This document shows positions 12,150 to 23,961 of a stretch of DNA of 64,000 nt, in pieces; the stretch's first letter is position 1; each line of letters opens with the position of its first letter. The position numbers and the translations under genes are program-made. The notes under the pieces were generated by a model. The model searched no databases, was not told the origin of the DNA, and saw only the letters and a list, made by a program, of their open reading frames with translations. Origin of the DNA: Simmondsia chinensis (Eukaryota; Streptophyta; Magnoliopsida; Caryophyllales; Simmondsiaceae); the NCBI GenBank assembly GCA_018398585.1, contig JAGTTD010000015.1, positions 23,827,478-23,891,477 of the forward strand, given 5' to 3'.

Positions 12150-13020
12150 GTTCACAACCCAACACTTACATGTATGCCGTGGCGACCCAACCGAACTATC
12201 CAACACTCCCCGTCGGCGAGGCCAAATTAAGATATTAGAAGAGTGAGAACATTTCTTAATAAATATGTTTTCTTGTAAAATATATTTAACACACCACTTT
12301 TCTATCAGCCTCTAAGGTCCTACAACAGAGCTCCTCAAGAAGGCTAACGTAGACCCTAGTCAAGTGTACACCGTTACTTGAACATCCATATGCTTAGACT
12401 TCAGTTCATCCTAACAAAAGTCTAACCCTATATTCAATAGATTAACATCCTCCTTGGGGCGTAATGCAACCCACTATACTCTTAGACTAGTAATGGAGGC
12501 CATGAGCATTCTCTTAGAAGCTCGCTCCCACTTAAAATTTTGAGTCTTGTGAACATTTTAATAATTTTAGCACACAAACAAAGCATGAAATCCACCTAAC
12601 CATTCTTTGTATGTGCAATGATGAGCTAACCAATCTACCCGTTACTATGGGAGAGGCGGTGTAACAAGTAATTAGTCAAGTGAGAACTGTTCTCAATTAA
12701 TATGTTTCCTAAACATATTTAATTCACCGTTTCTTCCTTGGTCTCTAAGGAAGTATCACAATGCTCGCTACGAGACTATCAGACCATCCCAATCAAGTGT
12801 ATACCATTACCTAGACGTTAGTACATGTAAACAAGATACCCCACGTTAGCTTGGCCGCACTTGTTTTTCCCATACCTCTATCTGTCATTTAAGAAGTCTA
12901 ACCCTGTATCCTGATAACAAATGCCCTCCTCAGGGAGTAGTGCCTATCCACTATACGATCATACTGACAATGGAGACCATGAGGAATCAACTCCTGATCC
13001 TTACTCCCACTAGAAATTGA
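12150..13020. repeat. Diverged tandem duplication inside element B leader
   Basis: The segment about 12160-12560 is repeated at about 12600-13015. Shared ordered landmarks are a run ending in AACATATTTAA-type sequence, a 'CAAGTGTA.ACC.TTACC' block, 'AAGTCTAACCCT.TAT', a 'CCTCCT..GGG' block, and 'AATGGAG.CCATGAG'. This lies between the primer site of element B and the element A insertion, so it belongs to B's untranslated leader. No coding signal was seen. Confidence 0.65.
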
Positions 13021-13952
13021 CAGTGGCAGATCTTTCTTTTAAATTTGATTATCTCATAATCAATATTAGAATAACATTCTAAATTTTATATAACCATTAA
13101 AAAAATCATAATCCAATTAGGTTCCTTCAATTATTCAACCTATGTAAATCTCATTCGATATATTATGAGAATTTTCCTTTCAAATAATTCAACTATTAAA
13201 TTTTCTAATCATATTAGATCTATTTGAAAAAATTCTCCCACTCGAAGAAATTAAATATTTCACCAAGTTGTATAGCCTTATAACCTTGTTCACATCATGC
13301 ATAATATTTAACTCATTTAAATAATATCAAACATATGAACAAAATTTGAATAATTTAAATAACACTTAAGAACCTTAAAGGATGGAACAATTAAAGATTT
13401 TTCCAAAAACTTTTATAATCTTAATTAGGATCACATCCTTATTAATCATTTATTTATTTAATTATATAAATAATAAAAATAAAAATAATTAATTTTTTTA
13501 ATTGAAGTGGGGCGTGCCCAGGGCAATGTTTTTTTTTCATTAAATAAATAGTTAAATTCAATCTTAATCTTATTAGATCGAAAACCGAAATCTAATCCCA
13601 TTAGATATTCTTTGTCTTGGATCATCATAAACTATTCAACAATTACATAGTTCACACCTTCGTTCAAAATCTAATCTAATTAGATTAATAATATAAATCG
13701 ATCAACTCCTTAAATATCTAATCTTATTAGATGCGATTTAGAATTATGCTCATTGATTGAATCTTGACTCATATAAAATTTTAAACACTTTAAAACTGTA
13801 ATGAACCTTCAATCCTGTTATTAAACTCTTTTAACAACAACCTTCTGGATTACCTTTTTCCTTTGATGAAATTCTCAATTTCATATTTTTGTAATTCTAC
13901 ATACTCCAATTTTATCAAGCCTGATATTTTAATGTAAACATGAACGTATTCA

Positions 13953-13972
13953 GAGTTGGTTCTGATACTAAT
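13953..13972 (-). promoter_or_regulatory. Element B primer-binding site
   Basis: On the minus strand, ATTAGTATCAGAACCAACTC follows the LTR end CTCAACA. It is a degenerate form of the TGGTATCAGAGC initiator-Met primer site and fixes the orientation of element B. Confidence 0.75.
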
Positions 13973-15862
13973 TGTTGAGAACATATTTCAAAAATTTTCC
14001 CCGAATTGACTAGAGCGGGTGCACCGAAAAACCAATTTAAAATCTAAAGCCCTGATCTAATTAAACTATTTAATTAGGTTTAAATCTTACTCTAATATGT
14101 TCACAGACAAATGAAAAACATTGAATAAAATAAATATAAACATGACACATAGAATTAATAAAATAAAGGAAAAACAAATTAAATATCACATATTTAATTA
14201 AAAGTACCTGAAGGGCAAATCCTGATTCTGACTTGAAGAGCTGAAATTGGACGAAGGTTTCTTGACACCTCAATGTCTACTTCGTAATGACCTCTTCTAG
14301 CACCGAGAGTTTGAGATCCCAAAAATATTTAATTTAGGAAAAATTTTAGAACAAAATTTTTTCTTTTAATCTTTTTGAAAAATAATCTTTCAAAAAAATT
14401 ATACTAAACAATAATTTAAAAAAGTCCTAAAATAATTTTAGAATTTTTATTGTGGGAGAAAATCAGGTCAGAAAACCTTATTAAATTCTCATGTAAAAAG
14501 AACGCATATTTATAAACAAGGGGTGACAGGTGGCAGCACATCATTCGTCTGTGGCATAAGCAATGCATAGGCGGGCTGGGCAGCCCACCCCTGCCCCACG
14601 TGTCAGGGCGTCATTGGTGCGTTGCATTAGCCACGGATCGCAACTTGTGTTCACACGCGCGTAGTTTGTTTTTTGTTTAAATTGCCACGTGCATAAATTA
14701 ATCTCATGAATATTATTTTGTAAAACTAATTTATTCATCTTATGAATAAATAATTTATCTCTTGAATTATGTTTAACAAAATTAATTTATTTATCATATG
14801 AATAAATAGTTCATCCCATGAATTTAATTTTAAATATTTTCGAACGATGCTTAAGTTGAGGCTTGCGAAGGAACCTTAAGGACAATCTAATTGTAGCTCC
14901 AAATGGGTCAAATCTGATTATCATCTCACGATCACAATTTATTACTATTTAGTTCAACTTAATTCACTAAATAAGTTATACAGTACTCTAAAATTAAATA
15001 TATTCACTTAAAAATTTTTCAATAACTATTATTACGACAATTAACCCCTCTATTAGATATTTATGAGTAAAAGTAACTTTAACTAATATCATTACGTTTC
15101 TCATGTCTCTTACCGTAGTTCCCGACTCTCCTTTCTCGAACAATTCAATAATACAGAAACAATTTTCGTATTAATTCCAAATGTCAAACATAAGAACTAC
15201 TTTGGCCAAAGATTGTAAAATCTGTCAGTATATTTGCGAATCAACTAAGGGGACATCTTTATCTCGTAAGAGACTATAGATTCACGTAAAACAACTTTTC
15301 CAGTCATGCTTCATGCCATTATCCAACGTACGTAAGATTCAAGTCAATGCATTTTGACGAAACCTTTTTGGCACATCAAAGCAATGAACAGTCCATGCAC
15401 AAGTTTAGACTATTTCTGAGATTTAGAGTTATCGTCTTATAATTTTTTATAGCAGTTTAAGAAACTAGTAATTCATGTGGTCCTGCTTAGTATTTCAATC
15501 TTATTGACAATACCAACATAATACTCTTGGATCTCTATCGATATGACCAAGACAAGTTATCAAAAATATCATATCATAGTCTTATCGAACAAATTGTCCG
15601 AACTTATCACTGACTACGAGCATTCTTTGAAAACATATCATTAGTTTGATCTAGGTCTATCTGTGGTTCAATCTCATTAACTACTTAAACCAAACTTGAC
15701 ATGTCATCTTGGACTACGTCCATCTCATGGAACATTTTAGAAAACAATTACATGCATGTTTGACTCATAAAAACATACTTAGACAATAAACAAATAACTC
15801 AATTTTATTTATTTAACATTTAAAACTAACTAATCGGGTTTTTTAGGACACCTATTCCAACT
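13973..15862 (-). repeat. Element B 5' LTR
   Basis: About 1.89-kb LTR (minus strand from 15862 to 13973). It aligns with 24044-26306 read on the other strand, sharing blocks around GTCTTGGTCATATCG and ACTTTGGCCAAAG. The terminal TG is mutated at 15862 when compared with the solo LTR. A short untranslatable region with ACACGT-rich sequence lies at 14530-14690. Confidence 0.75.
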
Positions 15863-17261
15863 GTTTGATCCTATGATGCTTGATGAAGCTATAAAGTCTC
15901 ATAAGGCCGTCTTTTTTAAAAAAAAGGCAATAAATGAATTGAATTAATACTTGTATAGCAAGTTTGTTGATAATAAAGGAGTCATTATTCGTTTGTAAGT
16001 AGATGGCATACTGATATTTGTTATGGATATTTAGTACTAAATGGAGGTACTCTAGTAGTACAATTAGAGCATGAAAAGGCCTAATATGGCCTTTTTTGTT
16101 GGAAAGATAAGTATATATAACTAGCAACGTGAGTAATGTTTATTGGCATGTGGTCCATAAGATACTGAAATAATCACGGATTATGAGAGTATTTTTAATG
16201 GGTATTCTTCTACTTAAAAGAATACTTGGATGCTATTTGTGTCTTCCATTAGGAGGACTATGCTTATGTGAGCGAGTGTGTATTCCTAATTGGTGGGAGT
16301 GTTGTGTCTTGTGTTCCAAGAAACAGACATGTATCATTAATTCCATCATAATTGTAGAGCGAATTGCTCTAACTTCTGCTGTTAAAGAGGTAAAGTGATT
16401 AAAGGATCCTTAATATAAGATTTCGTAGTGTCTAAGTCAATATCACTTATTTCTATCAGTTATGATAGTGAAGCTATGCTTTCAAATGTATAAGAGTGAG
16501 ATGTATAATGGAAAGTCCGAATACATTAGTATGGGACAAGTTATGAGAAACAACTCATGACAAATTAAATGATCACTATGGACTTTGAAAATGCAAGTTA
16601 TAATTTAGCGGATCCCTTACTGAAAAGCTTTGCTAGAGACTTGGTAATAAATACAAGTAAAGAGTTAGGTGAAACCCGTCAATTTTAGTCACTTGTGATG
16701 GACTCTCAACCCAACACCTACCAGGGCTTGCGTTCAATGAGAGAGTTTCATCATCTGTGTGACTGTAAGCACTAAAAGTAACATTCCATTCCAGGTTTAG
16801 TGCTTGGTAATCTGTGACAAAAGGAAAAGGAGGTTGAGCACATGCTCTTAATGGACCCGAGGAAATTATTGAATGTCATGTTGCAGGGCCATGATCATTG
16901 GGGTTTACCTATGTGAGTGTGAAGTTTGGCTGCTTCAAGGAGTGTTTTAATGACATGGGTTTGATTCTGTTACACTCATGAAAGGTATAAGACACAAGAC
17001 CTAAAATGTGACAGTCAAAGATGAGGTATGTTGTAGGGAGTAAGTCTTGTGTATGGAGAAATGTATGGTTATTCAAATGGACTCGTATGGTTCAAAGCAT
17101 AGTCTACTATTTTGCTTTGATTAATTGTGACATGGTTTCATTAAGTGAGGGTTAAATCGGAAGACAATCTCATTTATGCATAAAGACTTCCTTTTATTCT
17201 GAGATGACTAATAATTTGTATGAGAATGTATGTATTTTGAATTTTGAAAATGGAGGCGGAT
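15863..17261 (+). pseudogene. Element D: 3' end of a Copia pol gene and 3' UTR
   Basis: Plus-strand remnant. A degenerate RT catalytic box (VDGILIF, from about 15999) stands for YVDDILIF. RNase H follows with CSKKQTCIINS and ALTSAVKEV (about 16306-16392), then a segment matching the end of RNase H with LADPL-like sequence near 16610. A 550-bp 3' non-coding region ends in a polypurine tract GAAAATGGAGGCGGA (17246-17260). The 5' part is missing at the border with element B. Stops are frequent. Confidence 0.7.
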
Positions 17262-17672
17262 TGTTGGCATTTTTTTTGAAAATAAACAAAAGATGATTTG
17301 GTGTCTTTTGGGTAAAGAGGTATGTCTGTTCATGAAGGGATGTGTCTTTTCATGAAAACACACTTGAAAAACTATAAATACCCCCTCCTTTCTCATGATT
17401 AAAATTGATGAAAACATGACTTGAAAACTTCATTCTCTAATTCTTTATGTTGCAGTCATTATTCCTCTCCATGCTCTTACTCTCACTTTGTTTTGGGTTT
17501 CATTATATCTCTGAGACTATTTCCATATCCATATGAAATAAGTTTTAAGAAAAGTGGTTCACTACACGTCTTGAAGCTGATGACTAATTTAGATACCTGT
17601 ATTATGAATTTCCCTGACATGGCCGACCAAAGTAGTTGTGTCAGTTGGATAAGCAAGTTGTGATTCTTAACA
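17262..17672 (+). repeat. Element D 3' LTR
   Basis: Starts TGTTGGCATTTTT directly after the polypurine tract and holds a TATAAATA box at 17373-17380. The end is placed at the CA of CTTAACA (17671-17672). That end is uncertain, because no second LTR is available for comparison. Confidence 0.6.
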
Positions 17673-20044
17673 TCCTATTTCAACGCTGGTATGTACTTGA
17701 TAATGAGTGATTCATCTCAATCATATGGCAACCCAAGCTTCTTACCAAGGTGCACGCTTTCTCCATGGCATGAAGATTATCAGCATCTACTATTTTTACC
17801 CTCCTTCACTGACTTCCCCCTCCTTTTATTACAGAAGCACTAAATTGCCCTCTTCTTGCTGCTTTCGAGAGTCATGTTCTTCAAAAATTCTTGAAGTTCC
17901 TGCTCTACTTGCTCTTTTCTCCTGTGCCAATTTAGGGTCATGGTCAATATTGGTGCTTTGATTCTGCTAGATAATGATTTTTGACAATTTATGACTTCAG
18001 ATAAACGATTAGGAGGCGCGCAAACCAAAAACCAAATACAGACTCAAGAGATCTCTAAACTAACGACAAAGAATCGCTAAGAACTGATTATTACAAATTA
18101 CTAGGGATTACAACCAACAATAACTCAAATCTAGAACAAATAACTCCCACACTCAACATTACATACAAGAACTTCATATTCTAAGCTAGAAACCGAAGAA
18201 CTAACCCAAAGACAATGATATACCTCTTCCAGCAGCTATAGCTTGCCATGAGCTCGAATCAAATGCCATGAGCACGAATCACCATGAATCAGGTTTGGGA
18301 GGTTGGAACCTTCAATATTGAGGCTCAGAGATTTAGATTTGGGGTTAGTGTTGCGTAGAGAGCCTTAGGAAAGGAGAACACGAAGAGACAGGAGAGAAAA
18401 CAAGATTAAAAATGAAAATCTACTTCTCTAAAACCCTAACTTTCGGCATATATACTACTCCAAGCTTCAATCCGTGTGTTTTACGTAGACTCATCATAGT
18501 CATCGATTATAATCAATCTAATGAACGATACTTACCCATAGAAAACACAAAGTAAGGCCCTCATCGAGTGACACGTGTTGGACGAAGAAACGGCTCAAAT
18601 CAACCATGGAAAAAGCTTCTTCGAGAAGCTTTACAATGCGACAGGTAGAAGATGATAAGGATATACTATACGCAGCGTTTAGCTTTTCGAGCAGCAGCAG
18701 TACAACTTTTGGGCAAGTAGTACAATAATCGGGCAGTTGTAGTACAAAACAAGGGCAGCAGTACACAGTTTATTAGCAATTACTCAATACAAGTGAGGGT
18801 AATTTGGTCAACGTCATAAAGTCCCCAATTCAAAATCTGAACAACACTTAAACGCTCCGTTTCACCTTCCCTCTTTATATAAAGTGACGCGTTTTACACC
18901 AATTAATAGCTTAGCTCATTTTGGCTTATTTTAAGTCTAATTTTAAGCCTAATTTTATACCTTTTTAGGCATATTCTAAGTTATATACTTACCAACTAGA
19001 GATACAGTAATCAAGCATCTTTATAATTCGAACTCGAAATGACCCAAACTCGAAGTGACCGACCTTAATCTGACTTGACTGACTCGATTGCCAGGTCTAG
19101 AAAAACCTATAAGCAGGCTTCAAAATCTTCTCATTTTATCCGGATGCACGCTCATATCTCCTTGGACAAGTGCCCAGGGAAGAAATAACAAAACATCGCA
19201 ACAGTCAAATCATTGCAAGATTTTGGTTTTTCACAAATGGCAAGAAATCCCATGGGATCGCACAATGGGACAACCCTTTACAAATTCCCCAAAATCCGCT
19301 TGCCCTAATCCTAAGTCATGCGTACCACCTTTCAGAGATTATGCTCGTTGATTTAATTGACACTTTTGAATTGGTGATAAGACTTACAAAATCTATAAGG
19401 CTCCGGTCGAATGACGAGTTGTGGAACCTGCGACTTGCAAGACTACACTGAAAGAACCAATTGAGTTTTCAGATAAAAAGATGAAGCTTCTAGACTTGCG
19501 TACATAGGAAAGAGAACATTTAGCAAGAACACAAAGATCATAATGACGAAGATGTCCAAGAGATGATGCCGCGAATGCAACACCATTGAACTCGAATCTA
19601 GCGGTCCAAAGCAATGCGGATCTTGACATTTTTGAGGCCTAAAGCAAACATTAATGGGATCTTTCATATATAACAACATTTCTTTCAACAATATAAAAAC
19701 TAATATGATAAATTATAAAGATTGTCATCATAAAACTTAATATTATTAAAATTGATGCTTAAACAATCACTTCAAAAATAAAAGACGAAACTTTACATGT
19801 GATCACATTTGGGTGCCCTTACAATTTGGGAGCTTCAAGCAATTGCTTGAGTTGCTTGAGGTTAAAGTTTGCAGGAAATTCAACTACTGTTAAGTTTATC
19901 GAAGACAACGTAATTCACAGATTCAATGGACATAACCACCAGCGAAAATTTAGGCCTATTTCTCTACAAAGCTGGAGTTTAATTTGTGGTGACAAGATAT
20001 TGGCTTCCGGAACAAATTAACATACTGTGGAACTATAATATTTA
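17673..20044. other. Mostly unassigned single-copy-looking stretch
   Basis: No transposon ends or known protein motifs were recognised. Notable bits are a minus-strand gene-like arrangement at 17.8-18.5 kb (listed separately) and a G-box-like ACACGTGT at 18570-18577. Open frames between 19088 and 19691 occur on both strands but show no recognisable domain. Confidence 0.4.
17840..18470 (-). other. Possible minus-strand gene fragment (promoter, first exon, intron, last exon)
   Basis: Reading the minus strand, a TATATA box (about 18452) is followed by a TTAGGGTTT telo-box-like motif (18438-18430), a pyrimidine-rich leader, and an ATG near 18252. A GAAGAG/GTATAT donor sits near 18229. A U-rich stretch ends at ATTATCTAG/CAG near 17967. 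After this acceptor one frame reads NWHRRKEQVEQELQEFLKN and a second reads AQEKRASRAGTSRIFEEHD. Both end within 160 bp, and an AATAAA-like TAATAAAAGG follows. Neither frame was recognised, so this may be chance. Transcript data would decide. Confidence 0.25.
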
Positions 20045-20433
20045 GCATCGTTTGTTTAAAGGGGAAATTGGATTTTAAGAATCGGTTTTTCTAATGTTTG
20101 TTGATTGTTGCATATTTTTTTATGGAAAATAGTTTTGGAGAAAAAAGTTTTTTTCCTTGCAAAACCGGGAAGTTATCTTTCCAAAGCCTCAAGGTATTTA
20201 TCGGTTCGAGTATGGATTGAATTGAGTTTATGTTGGTTATAAAAAAACATAGGATGACTGGTTGAAGATATTTTCTTTTAAAATAAATAAAGGGATATTA
20301 TGAGGTGGAAACAAGTTTTTTGTTGACACAAAAAAGAAGAAAACCTATAGTGGAGTTTGATTTTCTTTGGAAAATTTTTTCAAAGGAAAATATTTTTCGG
20401 AGAAAAAGATTTCCCCCTCTAACAAACGGAGCC
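20045..20433. mobile_element. Tourist-like MITE with TTA target duplication
   Basis: 389-bp element. The left end GCATCGTTTGTTTAAAGGGG and the right end, read inverted, GGCTCCGTTTGTTAGAGGGG form imperfect terminal inverted repeats of about 25 bp. TTA flanks both ends (20042-20044 and 20434-20436), as in PIF/Harbinger elements. There is no coding capacity. The interior repeats purine-rich GGAAAA blocks. Confidence 0.75.
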
Positions 20434-20517
20434 TTACTTATTTTTCGTTGTGATAGTAAGGAAACGTCTCAAACAAAGAAATTCATTTTATATGGGGATA
20501 GGGCATATTTATTATAC

Positions 20518-21617
20518 AACAATTAATTTAAAAATAACCCAACTATATGTCAATACATCAAAAAAATAACCAACTCTATTTTCTAACCAGAAAATTACCC
20601 AACTCTATTTTCTAACCAAAAAATAACCCTAATTCTATTTTCTAACCAAAAAATAACATAACTCTAACTTTTCTATCAAAAAAAACCCAGCTCTAACTTT
20701 TCTACCCAAAAATAATAAAATTATAAAATTCATTTAAAAAAAATACTGACTTGATGGCTAAGCATCTCGTGTGGTTTGACGCTTTAGCAATAGATTTTTC
20801 TACTATGTATTTTTTGTTTGGTTTGACTTTTTTCCCACCTAACCAAACTAAAAATACGTTTTTTTTTCGATAATTGAGTAGAACCCCACAAAAAGGCAAC
20901 ATCTCGGGGTAAAGAACAAGTAAAACAACCGAGGAATACAACTATAGAACTAGGCTCGTTAACTAAATGAGACCAGCTCAGTATCGATATCATTTATCTA
21001 ACTGGGCCACAGTGCTCGACTCAGCTCACTTACTAAATGAGACTGGCTTGGTATCGGTATCATTTAGGCTTGATTATTTGGTGAGCTGGCTCGTTGAGTT
21101 TTGCCGGCTCACTGCGCTCATTTACAGGATCGTTAAGCTCGTAATGTAGACATGCAAGCCAATAATCGAGCTGGCTCGTGAGCCCATAAACGAGCTGGCT
21201 TGTGAGCCTTTTGAGCCGAGTCTGTCTCGGTTCGATTTGGCTTGCTTATTTAAATGAGCCGCCCTTAAATAAGTCAAGCAGGCTCTCGAGTCGGCTTAGA
21301 CGAACCCAAGTCGAGCCCTTAACGAGCCGAGTCAAACCGGCTCGAGAGCCGGCTTGGCTTATTAGCCAAACCAAAAATATGTAGATGAAAATTTGTAATG
21401 TCGGAGCATCACGGTTTGATATTTTTTTCATCAAATTTTTAGAGTTGGATTATTTTTAGATTAATTTTGGAGTTTGGTTATTTTTTGGTAGAAAAGTTAG
21501 AGTTGAGTTACTTTTTGATAGAAAAGATAGAATTGAGTTATTTTTTAGTTAGAAAATAGAGTTGAATTATTTTTTAATACTGACATATATTCGAGTTACT
21601 TTTAAATTAATTATTGT
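20518..21617. mobile_element. Mutator-like long-TIR element with GC-richer interior
   Basis: 1.1-kb element. Inverted arms of about 200 bp start AACAATTAATTTAAAAATAA on the left and AACAATAATTAATTTAAAAG on the right (inverted). Each arm holds several copies of a unit of the form AACTCTATTTTCTAACCAAA. Flanks TTATTATAC (20509-20517) and TTATGATAC (21618-21626) form a 9-bp target duplication with one mismatch, which is the Mutator-class length. The interior (about 20945-21375) is less AT-rich and dense in GAGC/GCTC words. No transposase is present. Confidence 0.75.
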
Positions 21618-21626
21618 TTATGATAC

Positions 21627-22809
21627 GAAGTCCACATAGTTCGAAAACTAAATAAGAAGGGGGTTAGTTTTGTCACCGATAAGGATGTTGTATTTATTGG
21701 AAAATGACACGGAAATCAAAAACATTATCAGGCGTAAAGGAAGTAAATGTATTGTTACTATTTCGGTTATTTTTATCAAATTATATTCAAAAGTGATTAA
21801 CTTTCACTTAACCCTTATATAATTTATGTTTTTTTTTTTAATTTTATAAAATCATCTATTGTAATCCAAATATTTGATGTTTAGATAATAATTGTTACTT
21901 ACAAAGTCAATATGCCATTATTTATCTTCATGGCTCAAACCAAAATATACTCGTTTTTGACATTATATTTGTGCATTTTTCATGGAAATCAATTTGTTCA
22001 TTTATTTTGAGTTCAAAACCCAAACTCATGTGAATAACAATGAGTTTTTCAGCGAAATGCTAGTACTGTTTAAAAATATTGATTGATTAAAAAGTTTAAA
22101 CTATAGCAGCATGTGGCAGTTGCAAATCTAAAATTTTAGTCGAGGTTATACTTGCATTACCAGTTACATTCATTCCACTGTTTGATTTTAGGGCATAGTT
22201 AGTTTTGGGAAAAGATAGATTCTCAGTAATGATTTTCCTTCTTTTCATTGTTTGGGGCATACTTTTTGACATAAAAAGTTTTTCAAAGGAGAAGCTTTTA
22301 CTCTCAATTGGTCGAAAATGTCTTTATTTATAAAGAAGGGAAGTCATCATTCTAAGCGGTTTAAAAAGTTTTGGAGCATACATCTATTGGAATATGAATC
22401 ATACCAAAATGAATTAGACGGGATCATAGATTGCTAGAGATAAAAATGTGGGACAAAGACTGGACGGATAATGATAACTCGGGTCCGATCTTGGACTTAA
22501 TTATATAATTCAATTTGATTTACGTACCTGATTTTAAAGGTGTTTATTACCTCATGACACGGTGAATATAATAACAAAATAATGTTTACATCAATTTAAA
22601 CACAAGAAAACTATTTATATATTACAACTTTTCTTGGAAAATCTTTTTTCTTTCCAATATATATTTTTGAGAATCTATTACTTAGATACCCTGAGGCTTG
22701 AGGATTTATCACCTACATAAGCTGACTTTTCAAAATATATAATGAGGTCCCTAGAGGTTCAAAATTTATCACTCAAATACCTTGAAGTTTAAGAATTTTA
22801 TCAATTAGG
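21627..22809. other. AT-rich unassigned stretch
   Basis: No gene seen. A possible further small TIR element begins near 22193 (TTAGGGCATAGTTAG), but a matching right end could not be fixed. Immediately before element F (22690-22808), a unit of the type 'ATACCYTGARG...AT(C)AC' is repeated three times, which resembles the sub-repeats seen in Mutator-type MITE ends. Confidence 0.4.
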
Positions 22810-23961
22810 TGATGATATCTTTTAAAAGTGTGTTTTAAAACCGTGTACTCACAAGCCTACGAGATCGGCGTAGTTAAATTGGGTATACGGATTGTATCCA
22901 CAGAGAATCGGAGTTAAGTCGGATTTCATTATTAATGAGCAGTTGGATTTTGGGTTTTGTTGATTATTTGGAAAATCAATTAAAGAAAGAAATAAAATCT
23001 ATACTAAGGTGTTAATTCAATTGAGGTTAGTTCAAGGAATAAATTCAGGATAACTTTACTCGTATCTCATCATTATATACTATGACAACAATTTAGAAGG
23101 TTTAGGCTACAAGCACTAAGTCAGGGTTAATATTTAAATTAGGGCTTAGGATAATAAACTAGTCTAAAGACATAACCTGTCATATCACTCTACCTGTAGC
23201 ATAGGTTGTCTCGTTAGAACTACTTAATTCCTTTCTTCCTCCTAAATCAATATTAAAACTTATTAATACTTAAGTTAGGGCCTAAGGTAATGAACTAGTC
23301 TAAAGGCATAACCCGTCTTATCACCCTAGGTATAGCATGGATTATCTCAATAGTACTAACAAATTCCTTTGTCACTCTTAATTAAGTATTAATTTGTATA
23401 AAAAGATTGTATTCAGGGTTGAATACAACCTCAACCCTGACCACGCGTGAAAACTAATTATGTTATGGTCTAGGCTACAAGCTTGTAGATGATCACTAAT
23501 AATGTGGAGATCTTAACATGGCTACAAGCACACACAAAGAAAATCAAACAATAATCATAAATTCCCTACAGGGGTGCATATATAACATAAGAAAACTATT
23601 GTCAATCGCATAATATAAATCTGGGATATGGACAGCTAGCCATTTTTCATTCTTAAACTAAAAGAGTCTACTCTTCCGTGGGAGTTTTATACAACATAAA
23701 ATCTAAAACAAAGAAAACAATGAATAAAACTTAAAAGTGAAGACGGCCTCAATTAACGTTGACATTGATCCTTGTTTGATTCCCCCTGCACTCTAACCAC
23801 TTGCGCTTCGGCGTTTAAGAACCCTTGGAACTCGTAGCGACTTCAGGAAGGAGAGGAGGAGAGGAGACGCGGAGAAAAGATTGGAAAAATTAGGTATCCC
23901 CCTCTCTTTACATAGAGGCCGCGTGCCCTAGGGGCACACGAGTCTTTTTTTGGCAGCGTGC

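Larger units (their letters stand above)
822..15862 (-). mobile_element. Element B: Tork-like Copia LTR retrotransposon, split by element A
   Basis: Minus-strand Ty1/Copia element. The right LTR (13973-15862) is followed on the minus strand by a degenerate initiator-Met-type primer site, and the left LTR (822-1459) is truncated. Integrase and reverse transcriptase remnants lie on the minus strand at about 1.6-3.1 kb, in the order expected for Copia (INT before RT). A complete plus-strand element (A) sits at 3855-11542, so B's body is 1460-3854 plus 11543-13972. The RT wording (a minus-strand match to LYIDDILLIKND) is typical of the Tork lineage. No open frame survives. B's right edge abuts Copia remnant D, suggesting that B inserted into D, but the truncated left LTR prevents a target-duplication test. 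Confidence 0.75.

Noticed and set aside
19088..19691. Protein-coding gene from open frames on both strands
   Set aside because: No known domain, no splice-consistent extension and no codon bias visible by eye. Kept as unassigned.
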